Shown: piece after piece, positions 20,239-31,606 of the stretch
How the letters are laid out: each line of letters opens with the position of its first letter
Numbering within the stretch: position 1 is the first letter of the stretch
Assembly (NCBI RefSeq): GCF_034140825.1
Contig: NC_089043.1
Coordinates: 26,673,501-26,737,500, forward strand
Origin: Oryza sativa Japonica Group
Taxonomy: Eukaryota > Streptophyta > Magnoliopsida > Poales > Poaceae
Length of the DNA: 64,000 nucleotides
Direction of reading: 5' to 3'
The notes under the pieces: generated by a model
What the model saw: only the letters and a program-made list of their open reading frames with translations
Database searches by the model: none
Told to the model about the DNA's origin: nothing
Made by a program: the position numbers and the translations under genes

Positions 20239-23200
20239 TCACATCGCAGTGGCCATGATAGTTTCATTTCCTCTGCACACTCTACTCAAAACTTTCCTAC
20301 AGGAGAGAAAAGATGTTCAAATTAAGTAACAGAACAGATGAGATGCATCCAGGCATTTTCAATGGACAATGTAGATTACCTGCATGGTGCAACCTCACAG
20401 ACTTTTGTCAGTTTAAATGCAAGCTGTGCAATGGCAATTCTGATTGCTGGCTCTGTAGATCCACTTGTTGCAGCTTCCTCCAATAAAGCAAGGAACTCCT
20501 TCTGTGCTCTCACAGACACAAAAAGTTGACTTGGCTTATAAATCATGCTCAAATCCGCTACCTAGGACAACAATAAAACCCACAATATGAATAAAGCGTA
20601 TAAGCTTTCTTGGCATTAGCAGTTATTGCGAAACATAAATAGACTACAAGTGAACTTACCTGTTGAAGCCAAGGCAATGCCAAATCAAACATTTTTTTAT
20701 TCAGAAACTGGCCAGCTATAACCCTCAAAAGTTCACTTGTTGTTTCACGTGACAATTTCTCAAGAACAGGTCCAGTTCTATCCATTACGTCAATCAGATA
20801 ATCACAGTCACCACTGTTCAGGGCTTCTACATATGCAGACGCCATGTCATCATTACCATCAAATTCTTTAGAAGCACGCAATGCATTTTGCAGCTCAGGC
20901 TGCTCACAGGAATTGGTAAGTGAAACTGGAAAGTTTCCCTTAACCCCTGATGCTCGAGTCCTTGCTGAGCTTGGAACATATCTTCCCAGAGCACTTTCCG
21001 ATCTCACAACCCCAGGCTTTCTAGTTTTGTCATGAGTATGACTCTTTAGAAATTCCCCCTCTTTTACACCCATGTTTAAGCCCTTTGATGGTTGATCTTG
21101 CATCCACTTTTTCTCTTGTTTCAAATGAGGAATTGGTGGTGGCTTATAGTTAGCATCCACAGATGATCTAGGTGTAGAAGTAGAAACCCTCGGTGAAGAA
21201 GTGGCACTTTGGTTCTTAATAAACTTGGAACCAGGAAGGTGATAGCGGCTTTCACTTTGAGTAATTGTATACACAGTTTTGTCTACAGCATTCTCCAAAT
21301 TATGCACTTTCATGCTTAATACTGACATGTTCTCCACTGAGTTAGACATGAATTCCTGCACAGTGAAAGAAAGTAAGCAATTAGGACAATATTTAGGACC
21401 CCCCCCCCCCTATACTTTCATTACATAATTGACTTGTGCAGTGCTCTTTCCTACACGATATTATGGAGGATAGCAAAAGACAATCACTGGTATGAGTTGA
21501 AGATCATGATGCCTATTGTCATTATCAATTTCCCTTTTTGTTTAATCTGGCAATGGACTTATATATATAGGTAACTGAAATGCACAGAGCTTATTGATTT
21601 TCAAACAATATAATTTCCCTCATAACTTTAATCAAAACCTTGCTATTACATTCTGAAGAAAAACCATTGCTGAACTTAACAATCAGATCACATATATAAA
21701 CATTTTTCCAGAAACAACCAAACTATAGAGAGTAGAATAAAAAAAACAACACAAAATAACAAGAATTACCTGCAACATATCAAAGATATTTGCTTGCTTC
21801 CTCTCCATCTCTTGAAGCTGCTTCCTGATATGAGATAGTTCTTTCATTGCACCCAAACAGCAAGTATGTGTCCCATGTGAAGTGATATCTGTAACAGTGG
21901 AGTCTATGCTCTTACTCTTTTGAGCCCTGGGGAATTGCTCAATGTCTCTTGCAGAATCACAATCCTCAACGCATTCCTGAGCAGAAGTGACATGCTTTGT
22001 CTCACAACTCCTGCTGGCTACTTCTGACATAGAGGAGCAATCTTGTTTATCATCCATGGGGTCATACTCATACTTGCTGTCATTGTCTACGATTTCATAT
22101 GGACTTCTATTTGAACCCTTTAGCATGGAACCATTGCCAGACACCTTTTCTTCAAAATCAACTAATGGTATCATATTCTGCTTAGGAACAGATATCTCAA
22201 CATGCCAATCGCTCAACTTCGAGCGTTGCTGATTTGCAGCATTATTCAGGGCTATTTTATTGATAGACAGAGGAGATCTCTTCTTTGATGAAGTAATAGA
22301 ATTGCCACTGATTGCAGAAACAGAAGATGCAGGATCAACTCTCCTGAAAGAAGTGTCTCGTGATCCACCATCATTTATACTTCTACCATCATGATGGTCA
22401 CCAAAGAAGTTTTCTGCCATAAATGAAATCAATAAACAAAAAAGGGAGAAATTTATGTGGCTGCTGTAAACTTCAAACAGATTCTATGTTAAGCTCGTAA
22501 AGGACTAACAAGAAAATTTAAGAAAAGAGACCATAGAGATCTGGAAATCTGGGGAAAAAAATCCTGATCCTTGGACAGACCTAAGCAGTAGATAGACTTG
22601 GCATGCAACAAGCAACATTGAATAGCAAATCATTGATAAACCCCTTATCTTTTGGGGTCAATGCACTAGTTCTCAAGAAACTAAAAAGTATTATGAGAGT
22701 ACAAATTGCTAAAAAAAACAAAGGGATTAGTATTGTCAACAAGCTTCAGAAAGTAGTATCCAATCTCTTCTTTTAATTTGCAGAAGTCAGAAGATCACAC
22801 CAGGCCAAAAATCTACTTATAAGGATTGTAATACCTTTTGTGGATGATCCAGCTTCTGATGGCTCGGGAGTATCAGACCCTGGAATAACCTTCCACAACT
22901 GAATGGCTTGGGTAATTGCATCACGCACTGGTTTGACCTGTGACAGAAGTCAGAAAAATAAGTGTAGCATATGCAAGAAAATATTACAGCATGAATGTTT
23001 AGTATGCTGACCTTGTCAAATTTAGAACGTTCAAGGGAGCGAAGGCAGGAAGTTCTAAAGGAGGCAACCAGATATCCAGAACTGAGAGCAATACTAGATA
23101 GAGCTATTGAAGCTGCTTTCCTTGTAGTCCAATCACTACTCTTCAGGGCATCCATAATACTTGTTAGAGCAGATGTTAAAGACTGCTCTGTAGAAGCACC

Positions 23201-24325
23201 TTCAGCCTGAAAAGTGGGACAGCAGAAAAATAAGAAATGTTATAAAAGATCAATCTCCTGTTTTGGCTAACACTTGTAGGACGAAATCAAAGGATGAATA
23301 TGACTAATCTACTTCCAAGAAGGAAAATTTGATCTATGACACCAAAAGGATGAACATAGCTAACACAATTATCCTGACAATTGTATTGCTGAAAATCCAT
23401 AGAAAGAGACAGCCATATTAACAGTCTCAAGATGAAACTAGAAGTTTGAAATAAAAATAGACACTCGACTTTTTGAGAACTCCTTTTTTTATGTGAAACT
23501 GACTGAGCAGTCATATAATAAAGTACTCCTGGCTCATTATACTAATTACTCCATTGCAATTACTTATGCTAAGCTACTTAAACAACCACCAGAGATAAGC
23601 ATGGAATGCAATCACCTTAAAATACTGAAAGCACATTAATTAGGTACTACTAGATAAGCTTGAAGCGAATGGTGTTGATGATGCAAGAGCAAAATTCAGA
23701 CCTGAATAATACTTCTGATCAACTCAATCACTGCAGGCTTTGCCATGAAATGGGGATTCTTGAGCAGTTTAACAACACGAACAAGCATCTGCGGCAGAAC
23801 AGGGCCAGGGAAGTAATTGCTCTCGTCAATAACCTTGGCCAAGCAAGACGCTGCCCCAGCCTGAACATACCTATTCTGCTCACCAAGTGATTCAAACAAG
23901 GGCCGCACCAACGCAACCAATGCAGCGCCACCATCCCCATAGCCTCTAGCACACAATGCGAGGGTACCACAGGTATCAACACAGGCGTCCCTCACAACAG
24001 AGTCAGCATCCTTGAGGCGCTTGACAATGCTGGTCACCATCTTCGTCATGTGAGGTGCCACTAGGCTTCCATGGGACCGAGCCAATGTGCCAATCACCTT
24101 GATGCACTCCTTCCTCACCGCACTCTTCTGCTCGGCATCGGTGTCAACCACGCAAGACAAGAAGGGACCAACCATGTCAGGAGGCAAGGTGTCAGCGGCC
24201 TTCTCAAGCTCATCCAATCCAATCTGGTAGGTGTCCCTGTCTGCAATCTTGTTGATGGCCTGGACCAGCCTGTGCTTCAGCTCGAACACGGCCTTGCCTT
24301 TGGAGGTAACCGCATTGGACTTCAT
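20239..24325 (-). CDS. TORTIFOLIA1/SPIRAL2-like microtubule-associated protein
   Basis: Seven exons on the minus strand, 24325-23702, 23206-23012, 22937-22835, 22413-21770, 21355-20660, 20561-20380 and 20296-20239, encode 833 residues, close to Arabidopsis TOR1/SPR2. Residues 1-275 form the HEAT-repeat domain (FELKHRLVQAINKIADRDTY, AVRKECIKVIGTLARSHG, QNRYVQAGAASCLAKVID). The middle is a Ser-rich linker with a short coiled coil (HIRKQLQEMERKQANIFDML). The C-terminal conserved domain (about 700-833) includes SELLRVIAGQFLNKKMFDLA and SQLFVSVRAQKEFLALLEEA. Family members bind cortical microtubules and control helical growth and minus-end dynamics. All phases close. The 5' UTR is probably split, with an acceptor near 24499 and a first exon near 25128-25250. 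An AT-rich promoter is not obvious. Confidence 0.93.
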
Positions 24326-25891
24326 CTTGGCAGCCTAGAAGGCTAGAACACTCTTGCTGCAAGATACACAGCTGAGGCACCAACTTAGCAGAGAGCTCAG
24401 TAGCTCAGAGTAACATGGATACTGAGGGGAACAGTGGCTTCTCCCATTGGGGAATGGAGGTCGTGTTTCCTGTAGATTCCCCACCCATCACCTGATCTCT
24501 GAAAGAACACGTACATGAATGTGAATGAAGGAACCACATACAGTTGATGAACAAATTTGAAATTGGAGCAATCAATATTAGAATGAGAAATTTGGAGCTG
24601 TCAAAATTTTGAAATCGTACACAGTAAGATTCAGAAAGCTAACCAAATCAGGAGGAAATGAACTTAGCCCAAATCAATCAAGGGAAACCAAATAATGCAC
24701 CAAATTCGAGATGAATAGCTATTGCGGCAAGGCTTTCACGCATCAATCTCAAGCTTATACTTAATTAGACGCATCGCACTATGATCATTTGAACAGTTAA
24801 ACCCTAGACATCGGTGCGCAACCCAAACCCCTCCGCCGAGCTCCAAAGCTACTGGCTAACGGAGCATATAATTTTGGAGCAAATTAACATAATCACCCGA
24901 CGCGTTCTCACCACCAAATAAAAAATTTGCACGAAAACAAATCGAACAACCACCGAAAATGCCATAAAATTCGAATCCTCCCCTTCCCTCCCAACTCCCA
25001 CATCACAGAGCACATTAGCACACACATAAAAACAAACCCAAAAAAGAAGTAATAAACGAACCAACGAGCAAAGCTCAATTCAAACATGAACCAAAAACAC
25101 CAGAGGGCTCGCGAACGAACTGTACGTACGGTTGGAGCAGTGGGATCTCCTTGCTCGAGTCGGAAGCCTCGCCTCGCGCTCGCGGCCGTCGCCTCCTCTC
25201 CTCGCCTCGCCTATCCAGAGGGGAGAGCGATCTGCTCCTGGAAGAAGTAGAGAGATTTTGAATTCGAATCGCAACTTGAGGTAAACAAGTGGGGGGAGTA
25301 AAATGGCAGCTTTTTTTTTTCTTTTACTCCTCCCTACCTTCTCTCTCCACGCCGAGGAGAGGAGGACGCCGAGAGCGCCAATTCCGAGGCAACTGCGAGT
25401 AGTAGTACAAGTCTTTGCTCCCTCTCTGACCACGACGTTTTCAAAGCGGTGTCCACGCCTTGCCGTACCGGCCCCACCGGGACCACATGTCAGTCAGTGT
25501 GTAGTTGGTGAGTGGATTAACGAAAGGTAGGTGGGCCCACATTGCATCTTGAGGCGCTTTTGGGTGCCGGGATTCGAATTTCGACGGCTTGGATCGGGGC
25601 CAGGCGTTGATCTACGCGCCGTCGGATGGACAAACCACGCACGCCGTCGGCGTGTCAGTTTGAATCTGACGCACCCACACTGTTACGCTCCGACGACCTT
25701 GCCGGATATTCGCACGCACACCATGAAATTGACATGTGGGCCGGAATGCATTGGCCCACGCTCTTGCTACCGTCCAGGTGCAGGAGCCTTGCGGGCTTGG
25801 CGTATGTGGATGACGCGGGCCCACGTCAAAGCGACACATTTTTGAAGTGGTACACGCCAACGAACTGGGCGGGACCGCGGGAAGAGGCTTA
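24326..25891. other. 5' leader of the TORTIFOLIA1-like gene and spacer
   Basis: On the minus strand, TGATCTCTTTCAG-like acceptor sequence lies near 24499 and a donor CCAACC/GTACGTAC near 25128-25130. This suggests a 5' UTR intron of about 630 bases. From 25300 to 25890 the DNA is GC-richer, but no ORF shows family features. Confidence 0.4.
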
Positions 25892-26225
25892 GGCCCTGTA
25901 TAGATGGGGCTAAAATTTTTAAGTCCCTATCACATTGGATGTTTAGAAATTAATTATAAATATTAAACGTAGACTATTAATAAAACTCATCCATAATCTT
26001 GGACTAATTCGCGAGACGAATCTATTGAGCCTAATTAATCCATGATTAGCCTATGTGATGCTACAGTAAACATTCTCTAATTATGGATTAATTAGGCTTA
26101 AAAAAATTGTCTCGTGAATTAGCTTTCATTTATGTAATTAGTTTTATAAGTAGTCTATATTTAATACTATAAATTAGTGTCTAAATATAGGGACTAAAGT
26201 TAAGTCCCTGGATCCAAACACCACA
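25892..26225. mobile_element. Tourist-like (PIF/Harbinger) MITE
   Basis: A 334-bp element with diverged terminal repeats (GGCCCTGTATAGAT and the inverted GGATCCAAACACCACA) is flanked by TTA at 25889-25891 and 26226-26228. Its centre carries the internal palindrome GCGAGACGAATCTATTGAGC with its inverted partner, related to that of the element at 7626-7971. The ends and target site fit a Tourist element. Confidence 0.8.
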
Positions 26226-26817
26226 TTAGCTAAGTTATCGTCACCTAATAATTTGACGGTTATCATATTTACCATAAAAACCATATAGTTATCGTGATGT
26301 ATACTGCAATTTCAAAAACCGAGAAGGTTATTGCATGTGATAATCATGATAACCTCACGATTTTGTAAACCCTGTAGGTGCCATGTCACATTGTATCTCG
26401 ATATCAGCTATATGCATGGCCAACTTACATGGCCTTTAACTTAACAGCGATTTCAATTTTTACCCTTCAACCGAAATACCAGATACAATGAATTATTCAA
26501 GTGTCAAAACCGGTGCAATATAGGTAATGATGGTATAATAGCGGGTGGTTTTATCCAACGTGACAATTTGATCTAAGTCAACAGCGCTAAGTCGGTGTAG
26601 AATACGAGAGGCAGAAGGCGGATGCTTACAGGGAGATTGACGCCGGCGACGCCACTCGACGACCTCGACAGCACGAACCCTAGCGGCGCAGTACAAGCGT
26701 CCTTGAAAGCTCGGGGGACAGACAGGACAGGAAGAGGGAGAATAAACAAACTTTCTTGCTTAGAACTTGGACACGACACGGCTCCGGCACAATGTATATG
26801 GGCCGCACCTAGACCAT
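26226..26817. other. Spacer with possible dispersed-repeat fragment
   Basis: At 26228-26375 the words GTTATCGT, GGTTATCAT, GGTTATTGCATGTGATAATC and ATGATAACC recur on both strands. They look like a decayed repeat, but I see no clean ends. The short ORFs on either strand at 26493-26819 have no family features. Confidence 0.4.
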
Positions 26818-26957
26818 AATCCCGTTTCGAATGGGCTGCAAACTCGAATGGGCTGCAAACTTGAACGGGCCACCCTATCTATGGGCCGATTGTCGTTGGG
26901 AAATGGGCTTACACGATAATGGGCCTTGACGGCCCATAGAGAAGGCCCATAGAGAAG
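26818..26957 (+). promoter_or_regulatory. TGGGCC-rich promoter module of the mTERF2-like gene
   Basis: About 140 bases contain at least eight TGGGCY/GGCCCA elements: two tandem AATGGGCTGCAAACT units, then CGGGCCACC, TATGGGCCGATTGTCGTTGG, AATGGGCTT, AATGGGCCTTGACGGCCCAT and AAGGCCCATAG. The start codon used is at 27046. The order and wording resemble 10277-10371. Confidence 0.7.
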
Positions 26958-27045
26958 GAATGGCTCGCGGGAAAGGCTCGGGCTCTCCGCTCTCCTCATC
27001 TTCATCTCCTCCGGCCATCCCCTTCTCCCCTCATCCGCCGCGGCC

Positions 27046-30000
27046 ATGGCCACCGCCACCGCCACCGCCGCGCTCGCGCTCCTCTCTCCTCCGCTCCCCG
27101 CCTCCCCGACCCCTCCTCCTCCTCCTCCACTCCGCGCCATTCTCCTCAAGCAGCCTTTCCTCCGCCCGATACGCCAGCGGCGGCGTCTGTCTCCGCGTCC
27201 TCTCCTGCGCCGCCGCGACCCCGTCGCCGCCTGCGCACCCACCGCCGATGCAGAGACCGCCTCCACCTCGCGTTCCTACGACGCGCTGGAGGCCGAGCGC
27301 GCCGTCGCGGAGCTCCTCCGCGAGCACGGCGCCTCCCCGGCTGATGCGGCTTCCATCGCCGCGCGCGCGCCGGGGTACGCCGCCATGCTCGCCGACGGCG
27401 TCCGCGAGCTCGACGAGCTCGGGCTCTGGGAGTCGTGGAGCTCCGGGGCGGGGGCGGGCCGCGAGGTGGAGATGGCCGGGCTCGGGTTCGGGAGGAAGGT
27501 GTACTACATGGGGAAGGCGAAGAGCAGGCGCGACCGCGGCGTGGTGCCGCTGCTCGAGAGCGTCGGGGTGCGGCTCTCCTCCGCGAAGCTCATCGCGCCG
27601 TATGTTTCGGCGGCTGGTCTCCCGGTGCTGATCGATAGGGTGAGATCTACCACTTCATTTTGAGCTCAATTTGCTTCAATAAATTTTTGTGTGAGTGCAT
27701 TTGATGATCATTTCTGCCCAGTACAAACTGCATAGTATGAGTGGTGAAATTCGGTGACATTACCTTTACTGACATGACTGAATCGTTTTGGATGTGATTG
27801 GCCAGACAATGCACTCTAGCTCTTGCCTTTCACTCTAGTTTAATTGCTCAAATAGTATAGTCCTTAGCTGTAATCCTGCATCTTAGTTCAGCAAACTTTT
27901 AGAAGAGTGAAGAGCTTGATCTCAAGCATGTGAACTACTCCTACCTCTCTTCATTCTTGCCACAAACCACAAGAGTACTTTCATCTCTTTTTACGTTATG
28001 GCAAAGTATTTACAGGGTAACTTACTGATAATTGACATAGGGATACACACAGGAATTTATCATTGAACACTTAACTCTAAAATGTGATGATGTCAAAAAT
28101 ATATGTGATATTTTTTCCCAGGATAGCGGTATTTATGTTTTTAACAGTTGTCATTTCGCTAGATAGTTCACTAGGTATCTGACTAACTGTATTCATTGCT
28201 TATGGTTTGTTTATATACAGATCAAGTTTTTGAAGGAAATTCTATTTTCAAGCAATGTCTATGAAACATTAATAAGTAGAAATGCTAAACGCATGATGAT
28301 GCACTTATCAATACCTGCAGATGAGTCACTCCAAAGTACTTTATCATTTTTCGAAAAAGTAAGTATCACAGCCCTATTAGTTGTTTCTTGCACCAGCTTC
28401 CTTGCATCTTAAGCACCTACAAAAATTGCATCTTTTATTGCAGATGGAGGCCAGGTATGGCGGTCTTAATATGTTGGGACATGGAGATGTGTCGTTTCCC
28501 TATCTCATTGAATCATTTCCAATGCTTCTTCTCTGCTCAGAGAACAATCATCTTAAACCATTAATTGATTTTCTTCAGTACATTGGAATTCCCAAGCCAA
28601 GGATTGCATCTGTGCTGCTGTCATTTCCTCCTATCATCCTTTCTGATGTTGAAAATGATATCAAACCAAGGATTAATGCATGGGAAAAGGTATACCTAGA
28701 GGATATATTATGTTTGTCTTATCTTTTGGAGCCTGCGGTATAGGTGTTGACCTGATAATAAGTGAGTCATACAATATTACCACATTCCAAAATTTTCTAG
28801 GTTGGCATTGAACAAGAATATATTGGTAGGATGTTGCTGAAGTATCCATGGATTCTTTCAACATGTGTGCTAGAAAACTATGGCCAAATGTTAATGTTCT
28901 TCCAAAGAAGAAAGGTAACTGACAAAAGAGTTCTCCTACTAACTTGGCTTAAGATCCTGTTCATTTGAGGACACTGTCCATTGTGTTTGTTGTTACCTGA
29001 AATGGTAATGAGGTTCTTGTTTTCAGATTTCCAGTACAGTCCTTGGTGTTGCGATGAGAAGTTGGCCCCATATTCTGGGTTGCTCAACAAAAAGAATGAA
29101 CTCAATTGTGGAGCTGTTTGATGATCTGGGTATCAGTAAGAAAATGTTGGTTCCAGTTGTTACATCAAGTCCACAGTTGTTGCTGAGAAAACCAAATGAG
29201 GTTATGCAGGTTGTACCTGTTCTTATGATTTCTTCTAATGTATAAACTCCACTGGAATGGAGAAGCTATATTACTTTGTTTTAGAAAACTGGAACTGACT
29301 ATTCTTCCTTGTATCTCAGATTATTCTCTTTTTCAAAGATATGGGTCTTGATAAGAAAACAGTGGCAAAGATTTTGTGTCGTTCTCCAGAAATATTTGCT
29401 TCAAGTGTGGAGAATACCCTTAAGAAGAAAATAAACTTTCTTATTGACTTTGGTGTTCCCAAGCATTATCTCCCTCGCATCATTAGGAAGTATCCGGAGC
29501 TTTTATTGTTGGACATAAATCGCACAATGCTCCCCAGGTATGACTGCAGCTCCTTCTATAATTATTTACTACAAATGGCTTATTACATGTTTATACTTTA
29601 TAGTTCTTGTGAACATGTAACTGACTTTAACTCATCTATGGTAAGTAGTTTATACTGGTCAGCCGAGCTACAAAACCCTTGGGTAATGTAATGTATATCT
29701 GTTGGGGCCCTCATAATTTTCACCTATGCTTGGGAAAATCTTATGCATCTCTTGCCCTTAAACACATAGTTTCACAAATACTCCTTCAAACATAAGGACC
29801 AAAAATTGATAAGTTTACTGGGCACTTAAACCCAACCAGAACTGACAGGTTCAAACTTCAACATGTTGGCTATCACTAGTATTGACCAAGAAAGTGTGTC
29901 GTTAGCACATTACTATGCATTAGAATATGACATGTTTCATATGATCTGTTGTGCCATGATAGGCTTAAGTGGAAAATGCAGCACGACATTGGCAACGCTA

Positions 30001-30621
30001 TGTGCTTCTTAGTTATGTTATGCTACTTCCAATTCTTCTGCAAGATGCAATGTGTTATTGGTGCAATTATTGCTGATTTTTTTTCCTGAAATCTTCTGGA
30101 GTTCTTGACTCCCTGCAGTCAGTATCCAGTAGAATAATCCACTTATGCATTCAATCTCTTGTTTCTGGCACTCATTTTTTATATTACTATCTGTTGATGT
30201 ATGGACTTACTGTCTAATGATGTGATACTCTACCAAATATGTTCAATGCATGTAACAGTATTCCAATGTTTACAGAATCAACTACCTCTTGGATATGGGA
30301 TTGTCTAAGAAAAATGTGTGCTCGATGATCTATAGATTCTCTCCACTTCTGGGTTACAGTATTGAACTTGTTATGAAACCAAAGCTTGAATTTCTGTTAA
30401 GAACCATGAAGAAGCCACTTAAAGCTGTTGTAGAATATCCAAGGTACTTCAGTTATTCACTGGAAGGGAGGATAAAGCCGCGGTTTTGTGTACTTCAGAG
30501 TAGAAAGATAGACTGCAGTCTGACAGACATGCTTGCAAAAAATGATGAACTTTTTGCTGAAGAGTACCTGGGAGTAGGAAGATCACTTGAGACAGATATA
30601 CAATCAAGCGAAGGTGTCTAG
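27046..30621 (+). CDS. Organellar mTERF protein, mTERF2/EMB2219-like
   Basis: Seven exons, 27046-27639, 28221-28358, 28444-28689, 28801-28914, 29027-29209, 29320-29537 and 30276-30621, encode 612 residues. The N-terminus is Ala/Pro/Arg-rich without acidic residues, as in plastid transit peptides. From about residue 200 a series of mTERF helical repeats follows, with the typical FP-I-LSDVE, YPWILSTCV, SWPHILGCS, SSPQLLLRKP, RSPEIFASSV, KYPELLLLDI and FSPLLGYSIE blocks. The block wording matches Arabidopsis EMB2219/mTERF2 as I remember it, including RIIRKYPELLLLDINRT and KPLKAVVEYPRYFSYSLEGR. Family members bind organellar nucleic acid and act in plastid or mitochondrial gene expression; EMB2219 is needed for embryo development. 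The exact target and role here are inferred. An out-of-frame ATG at 26960 is ignored. Confidence 0.93.
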
Positions 30622-31606
30622 TTTTGGGGCTCATATCAAGTGTTAACTGTGTTACAATACGTATGTTAATTGTACAGCAGCGTGCTTCCATATGAGGAAA
30701 TCCACTTCTGCAGTGCTCAAGCATTGTGAAGGTAATACATGACTGGTAAATTGCTGTAGAAAAATAGCTTGTACAGATCGACCGTTGTATGTGGACGTTT
30801 TCTTATTCCAGCAAGGTGTGTTTAGAGTGGCACCCAATGTATGTATATAACTCACAGAACATAATTAGACATACATGTTAATTTGTTTCTCATGTTGTTC
30901 TTTCAGGTCTGGAATACAGATAAACAAGGGGGTTCAGAAATAGGTGGTGGATAACAATCTGCAGCAGAAAGTTCAGGGATGTTTGACACCTTTGTCTGAA
31001 AGCCAATATGAATTATCACAGCCACAGGCCACAATCCTCACCAGGTTCATCTTTTGAGCACCCCACTGGCCATGGTCTTTTATCGTCCCGTTCTCAATAA
31101 ATTGAACCCTCTCCAATCTCCATGGCCTCGACACTGTTCTTCGTTTGCACAAGTTCGAGGCCTTCTCCACTGGGATGCCCCCTTAATGCCACCAGACAGG
31201 GTATGAGGGTAAACTGAAGTTCAACCCTTACAATTCTGCACCAGCTGATCATCTGATGAAATTTTGCAAAATCTGCAATTATCAGGATTGACGAGAGAAT
31301 CAAAGACCTAGCGTTTGAACAGTTAGTTACCTGAGCGAGTTGATTTGCACTGTTCCTTGAACACACAAGTGCCAATGGCAGTATGTTGCATCTTCATCCC
31401 CTGCAAACCTACAAGGGAGAAAAAAAATAGTTGGCATGTATTAATCGGAATCCGAGTCTCACATGTATTAATCGGAATCCGAGTCTCCGACTCGGATTTG
31501 TACTAGCTCTCCTCCTATAATTCACGCGCCACCGCTTGCTTGCATTGCATGCGTTCTTTGACACAAGGACAACGTCGCAGATTCGCAGCCAAGGACGTCG
31601 TCCGTG
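30622..31606. other. 3' region of the mTERF2-like gene and promoter of the RPT3-like gene
   Basis: The left part is probably the 3' UTR of the mTERF2-like gene. The right part has a 27-base tandem repeat (31435-31488), a short hairpin (31480-31496) and a TATAATT at 31515-31521, about 90 bases before the RPT3-like start. No other gene is supported. Confidence 0.5.
31435..31496. repeat. 27-bp tandem repeat with terminal hairpin
   Basis: Two exact units of CATGTATTAATCGGAATCCG plus AGTCTC occur at 31435-31461 and 31462-31488. The second runs into the palindrome CCGAGTCTCCGACTCGG (7-bp arms, 3-base loop). The repeat sits just upstream of the RPT3-like gene. Confidence 0.85.

Noticed and set aside
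26760-27631. Long ORFs overlapping the first exon of the mTERF2-like gene, including a start at 26960
   Set aside because: The 27046 frame joins all downstream exons in phase and gives a transit peptide; the others do not connect.
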